From NCBI RefSeq assembly GCF_000382225.1, contig NZ_KB907807.1, forward strand, positions 106,812 to 170,811: a stretch of 64,000 nucleotides of DNA, in the 5' to 3' direction. Source of the DNA: Hymenobacter aerophilus DSM 13606 (GTDB lineage Bacteria > Bacteroidota > Bacteroidia > Cytophagales > Hymenobacteraceae). Positions within the stretch are counted from its first letter, which is position 1. Each line of letters starts with the position of its first letter. This document shows, piece after piece, positions 61,666-64,000 of the stretch. A program made the position numbers and the translations under genes. A model generated the notes under the pieces. That model was not told where the DNA came from. It saw only the letters and a list, made by a program, of their open reading frames with translations, and ran no database searches.

Positions 61666-62532
61666 ATGAACCGGCCGAATCACCGTTTCTACTTGCTTAT
61701 GTTTCTCCGCCGCTGGCTTCTGCTTCCTGTTTTTCTGGGTGTTCTGTTTATTGGTCTGGCCGCTTTCGGCCCCGCCAGCACGGTTTCCCGCTCGATGGGC
61801 AACACGAGCTTCGAGCGGGGCGAAACCCTGCACTACAAGGTGCATTACGGCCTGATTAACGCGGCCGAGGCGGTGATTGAGCTCGACGACAACGTGCACC
61901 GCGTGAACGACCGGCCCTGCTACCGGGCCACCGTTACGGGCCGCACCACCGGCTCGTTCGACTACTTCCTGCGCATCCGCGACACTTGGCGCTCCTACAT
62001 CGACACGACCAGCATCCTGCCGCACCGCTTCTACCGCAACATCGAGGAAAACAACTACCGCAAGCGCGAAACCGTTGATTTCGACCACCAGCGCGACGTG
62101 GCCAACGTGGAGAGCTACAAGAAGAACAAGAACGACGTGAAGCGCGGCACCTTTAAAGTGCCGGCCAACGTGCAGGACATCGTCAGCGGCTTTTACTACC
62201 TGCGCACGCTCAACTACGATTTACGCCGGCCCGGCGAGGTAATCCGGGTGCAGGGCTTCTTCGATGAGGAGATGATGTCGATGGACGTGATTTACAAGGG
62301 CCGCGAAACTGTTTCGACCAAAGCCGGCACCATCCGCGTTATCCGGCTGGTGCCCAAAATGCCCAAAAACAAGCTGTTCAAGGGCGAAAACGCGGTATCA
62401 GTCTTTCTCTCCGACGACCAGAACAAAGTGCCGGTCCTCATTCAGGCCGAAATGCTGGTCGGGGCCGTGAAAGTGGACCTCTACAAGTACAAGGGCCTGC
62501 GAAACCGGCTCAATATGGTGGCTTCGAAATGA
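61666..62532 (+). CDS. DUF3108-domain protein, membrane anchored or exported
   Basis: 288 aa from ATG 61666. An N-terminal hydrophobic segment (FLRRWLLLPVFLGVLFIGLA) serves as signal or anchor. The DUF3108 region includes FERGETLHYKVHYGLINAAE, TTGSFDYFLRIRDTWRSYID, VQDIVSGFYYLRTLNYD and KGRETVSTKAGTIRVIRL. The family is periplasmic and of unknown function. Its own terminator follows. Confidence 0.9.
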   Translation: MNRPNHRFYLLMFLRRWLLLPVFLGVLFIGLAAFGPASTVSRSMGNTSFERGETLHYKVHYGLINAAEAVIELDDNVHRVNDRPCYRATVTGRTTGSFDYFLRIRDTWRSYIDTTSILPHRFYRNIEENNYRKRETVDFDHQRDVANVESYKKNKNDVKRGTFKVPANVQDIVSGFYYLRTLNYDLRRPGEVIRVQGFFDEEMMSMDVIYKGRETVSTKAGTIRVIRLVPKMPKNKLFKGENAVSVFLSDDQNKVPVLIQAEMLVGAVKVDLYKYKGLRNRLNMVASK

Positions 62533-62543
62533 AGCGAAGTGAC

Positions 62544-62575
62544 AGGCGGCTCCCATTCGGGGCCGCCTTTTTTTG
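62544..62575 (+). terminator. Terminator after the DUF3108 gene
   Basis: AGGCGGC pairs with GCCGCCT, followed by a run of seven T. Confidence 0.82.
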
Positions 62576-62837
62576 GCCCGTACCGGATGGCCGGCGGGTA
62601 GTGCTTACTGCTGGTTTTCCTTCTTGCTGATGCCGCCCCTCGTTGCCCCCGCCCCCCGCTGCCGCCCGATTCTGCTAGCCGCACCCGTGGCTCCGGTGGC
62701 CCGCCCAGTGGGGCTGGCCGATTTCGTGTGGCCCATTCCGAACCCGGTGCCGGCCAAGCTGCCCCGGCCGGCCCCGCTGAGCTGGCGCCGCGGCCCGGGT
62801 AACGAAACGATAACACGCCGGCAAAGCCGGCCGGCCG

Positions 62838-62845
62838 TACTTTTA
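62838..62845 (+). promoter_or_regulatory. Candidate -7 box TACTTTTA for the OmpR-type regulator
   Basis: One mismatch from TAnnTTTG, 39 bases before the GTG start at 62885. Confidence 0.35.
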
Positions 62846-62884
62846 TCGGCGCGCCTGCTGTTCTACCCTAAACCGCCCCTGCCC

Positions 62885-63595
62885 GTGCAACCAGCCCCAA
62901 CCGCCAATCCGAACCCGAACGCCTACAAAATTCTGGTAGTCGACGACGACCCCGACATTGTGGAGCTGCTCGAATACAACCTGCGCAAGGAAGGCTACAC
63001 CGTGGCCAGCGCCGCCGACGGCCAGCAGGCCCTGGCGCTGGCCCCCGAGTTCGGCCCCGACATTGTGTTGCTCGACGTGATGATGCCGCACCTCGACGGC
63101 ATTGCCGCCTGCCGCCAGCTGCGCGAGCAGCCCCGTTTCAAAGACACCTACATCATTTTCCTGACGGCCCGGGCCGAGGAGTTTTCGGAGGTGGCCGCCT
63201 TCGATGCCGGGGCCGACGACTTCATTGCCAAGCCCATCAAGCCCCGGGCCCTGCTCAGCCGCCTGGCCGCCTACGTGCGCCGCGACAAAGAGCCCCAGCC
63301 CGTGTCCGACACGATAGAAATCAACGGCCTCACCATCGACCGCACGGCCTTTGCCGTGTACCAGGACGGCCGCAAAATCCTGCTGCCCAAAAAGGAGTTC
63401 GAGCTGCTGGCCTTCCTGGCTTCCTCGCCCCATAAAGTATTCGGCCGCGACGAGCTGCTCCAGAACATCTGGGGCAGCGACGTATTCGTGCTGGCCCGCA
63501 CCGTGGACGTGCACGTGCGCAAAGTGCGCGAGAAAGTGGGCGACCACCACATCCAGACCATCAAGGGCGTGGGCTACAAGTTCAACTCGGACTGA
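62885..63595 (+). CDS. OmpR/PhoB-family response regulator
   Basis: 236 aa from a GTG at 62885, chosen because it gives the usual length; the upstream in-frame sequence (Pro/Arg-rich) is not coding-like. REC domain: ILVVDDDPDIVELLEYNLR, phospho-acceptor Asp in IVLLDVMMPHLDG, and FIAKPIKPRALLSRL. DNA-binding winged helix: KKEFELLAFLASSPHKVF, RDELLQNIWGSDVFV, RTVDVHVRKVREKVG, and IKGVGYKFN. No adjacent sensor kinase in the window; in Bacteroidota a PhoR-like kinase often follows. Confidence 0.93.
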   Translation: MQPAPTANPNPNAYKILVVDDDPDIVELLEYNLRKEGYTVASAADGQQALALAPEFGPDIVLLDVMMPHLDGIAACRQLREQPRFKDTYIIFLTARAEEFSEVAAFDAGADDFIAKPIKPRALLSRLAAYVRRDKEPQPVSDTIEINGLTIDRTAFAVYQDGRKILLPKKEFELLAFLASSPHKVFGRDELLQNIWGSDVFVLARTVDVHVRKVREKVGDHHIQTIKGVGYKFNSD

Positions 63596-63601
63596 TGTTG
63601 G

Positions 63602-63641
63602 AATTATGAATTTTGAATTATGAGTTTTGAATTTTGTTTAG
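63602..63641. repeat. GAATTATGAATTTTGAATTATG word run (single arm)
   Basis: Reiterated AATTATGA / AATTTTGA words just after the regulator stop. No opposite-strand partner is seen before the IS element, so it looks like the left arm of an inverted repeat of the type found elsewhere in this window. Confidence 0.6.
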
Positions 63642-63689
63642 CCAATCAAGCGGCGCCATTAGCGTCCACCCGTATAGTCCAGTTTTTTC

Positions 63690-64000
63690 CAGGCTCTCAA
63701 TAGAGATAGAAGCTGTTTAGGAAGTAGAAGATGGGGCAATTTTGCGCAGCAACAATACGGTGAAGGCCAACCAGTGCATGGCCAGCCAGTTTTGCAAGCT
63801 GGTTTCGTAGCGCACGAGCAGGGTCTTGAAGCCGTCAAGCCAGGCGTTGAGGCGCTCAATGACCAGGCGTCGGCGGTAGAGTTCGGGGTCGAGCGGCGTG
63901 TCATCGTCGGTCTGCCAGTCGGCCGAGCGCCGTTTGCGCGGGATGTTGGCCTCGATACCGCGGCCCGCGCAGGCCTGCCGCAACCTATTGACATCAAAAG
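63690..64000. mobile_element. IS5-like insertion sequence, one end (continues past the right edge)
   Basis: The transposase end described below is followed on its 3' side by a short non-coding stretch near 63690-63716 (GAGATAGAAGCTGTTTAGG) that is likely to include the terminal inverted repeat. The outer boundary is uncertain. Confidence 0.6.
63717..64000 (-). CDS. IS5-family transposase, C-terminal part
   Basis: The frame is open to the right edge, so the start is outside. The visible 94 residues include FDVNRLRQACAGRGIEANIP, RKRRSADWQTDD, then RRLVIERLNAWLDGFKTLL, where the Glu in VIERLNAWLDGF is the last acidic residue of the DDE catalytic triad, then YETSLQNWLAMHWLAFTVLL. IS5 transposases cut and paste the element. 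Whether the gene is intact cannot be seen. Confidence 0.85.
   Translation of the reverse strand, partial: FDVNRLRQACAGRGIEANIPRKRRSADWQTDDDTPLDPELYRRRLVIERLNAWLDGFKTLLVRYETSLQNWLAMHWLAFTVLLLRKIAPSSTS

Overview
The window is about 64 kb of GC-rich chromosome from a member of the Bacteroidota, most likely a Hymenobacter-like cytophagale. The evidence is a SecD-SecF fusion, a type B ribosomal protein L31, a two-component sensor with Reg_prop and Y_Y_Y domains, BatD and MoxR proteins, a carboxypeptidase-regulatory-domain TonB receptor, and TAnnTTTG -7 promoter boxes upstream of many genes. It reads as ordinary core chromosome: no rRNA, tRNA, CRISPR array, prophage or biosynthetic cluster was seen. 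One insertion sequence enters at the right edge.

Layout. 1-5 kb: a hybrid sensor kinase cut by the left edge, a LytTR regulator, and secreted PKD and small periplasmic proteins. 5-15 kb: an SDR reductase, cyclophilin, YjdF membrane protein, hemC, holB, a GlmU-like protein, L31, RdgB and uridine kinase. 15-21.6 kb: secDF, an Nfu-type Fe-S scaffold, an HTTM protein and aroC. 21.8-27.2 kb: BatD, then four ferritin-like genes arranged as two similar gene pairs. 27.4-34.2 kb: a 64-aa protein, queG, ruvB, a HIRAN protein, a DUF4268 protein, an AT-rich secreted orphan and a glutaryl-CoA-type dehydrogenase. 34.4-42.7 kb: an APC permease, a TonB receptor under a TPP riboswitch, GNAT, aldose epimerase, an NR kinase-like ATPase with PnuC, and a rhodanese. 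42.8-48 kb: hrpB, an SDR and guaB. 48.2-51.1 kb: an RsbU/RsbV/RsbW-like partner-switching operon. 51.2-56.9 kb: two SurA/PpiC foldases and MoxR. 57.1-64 kb: an SDR, GNAT, an outer-membrane beta-barrel, recA, a DUF3108 protein, an OmpR-type regulator and the end of an IS5-like transposase.

The most unusual content is intergenic. Ten long inverted repeats (arms 30-55 nt) share GTCATTC or GTCATCC at the foot. Each arm is itself a short palindrome with covarying ends, so the units look like paired REP hairpins (BIME-like). All ten sit within about 60 nt downstream of a stop codon, and none lies in any of the 12 divergent promoter gaps. A second class uses reiterated short words (TGAGAAG, GCTTGCA, CGGATT, CTGATT, GATTTGG). 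At four convergent gene pairs the two arms begin immediately after, and in register with, the stop codons of both genes, and they enclose a terminator or one of the REP-like elements.
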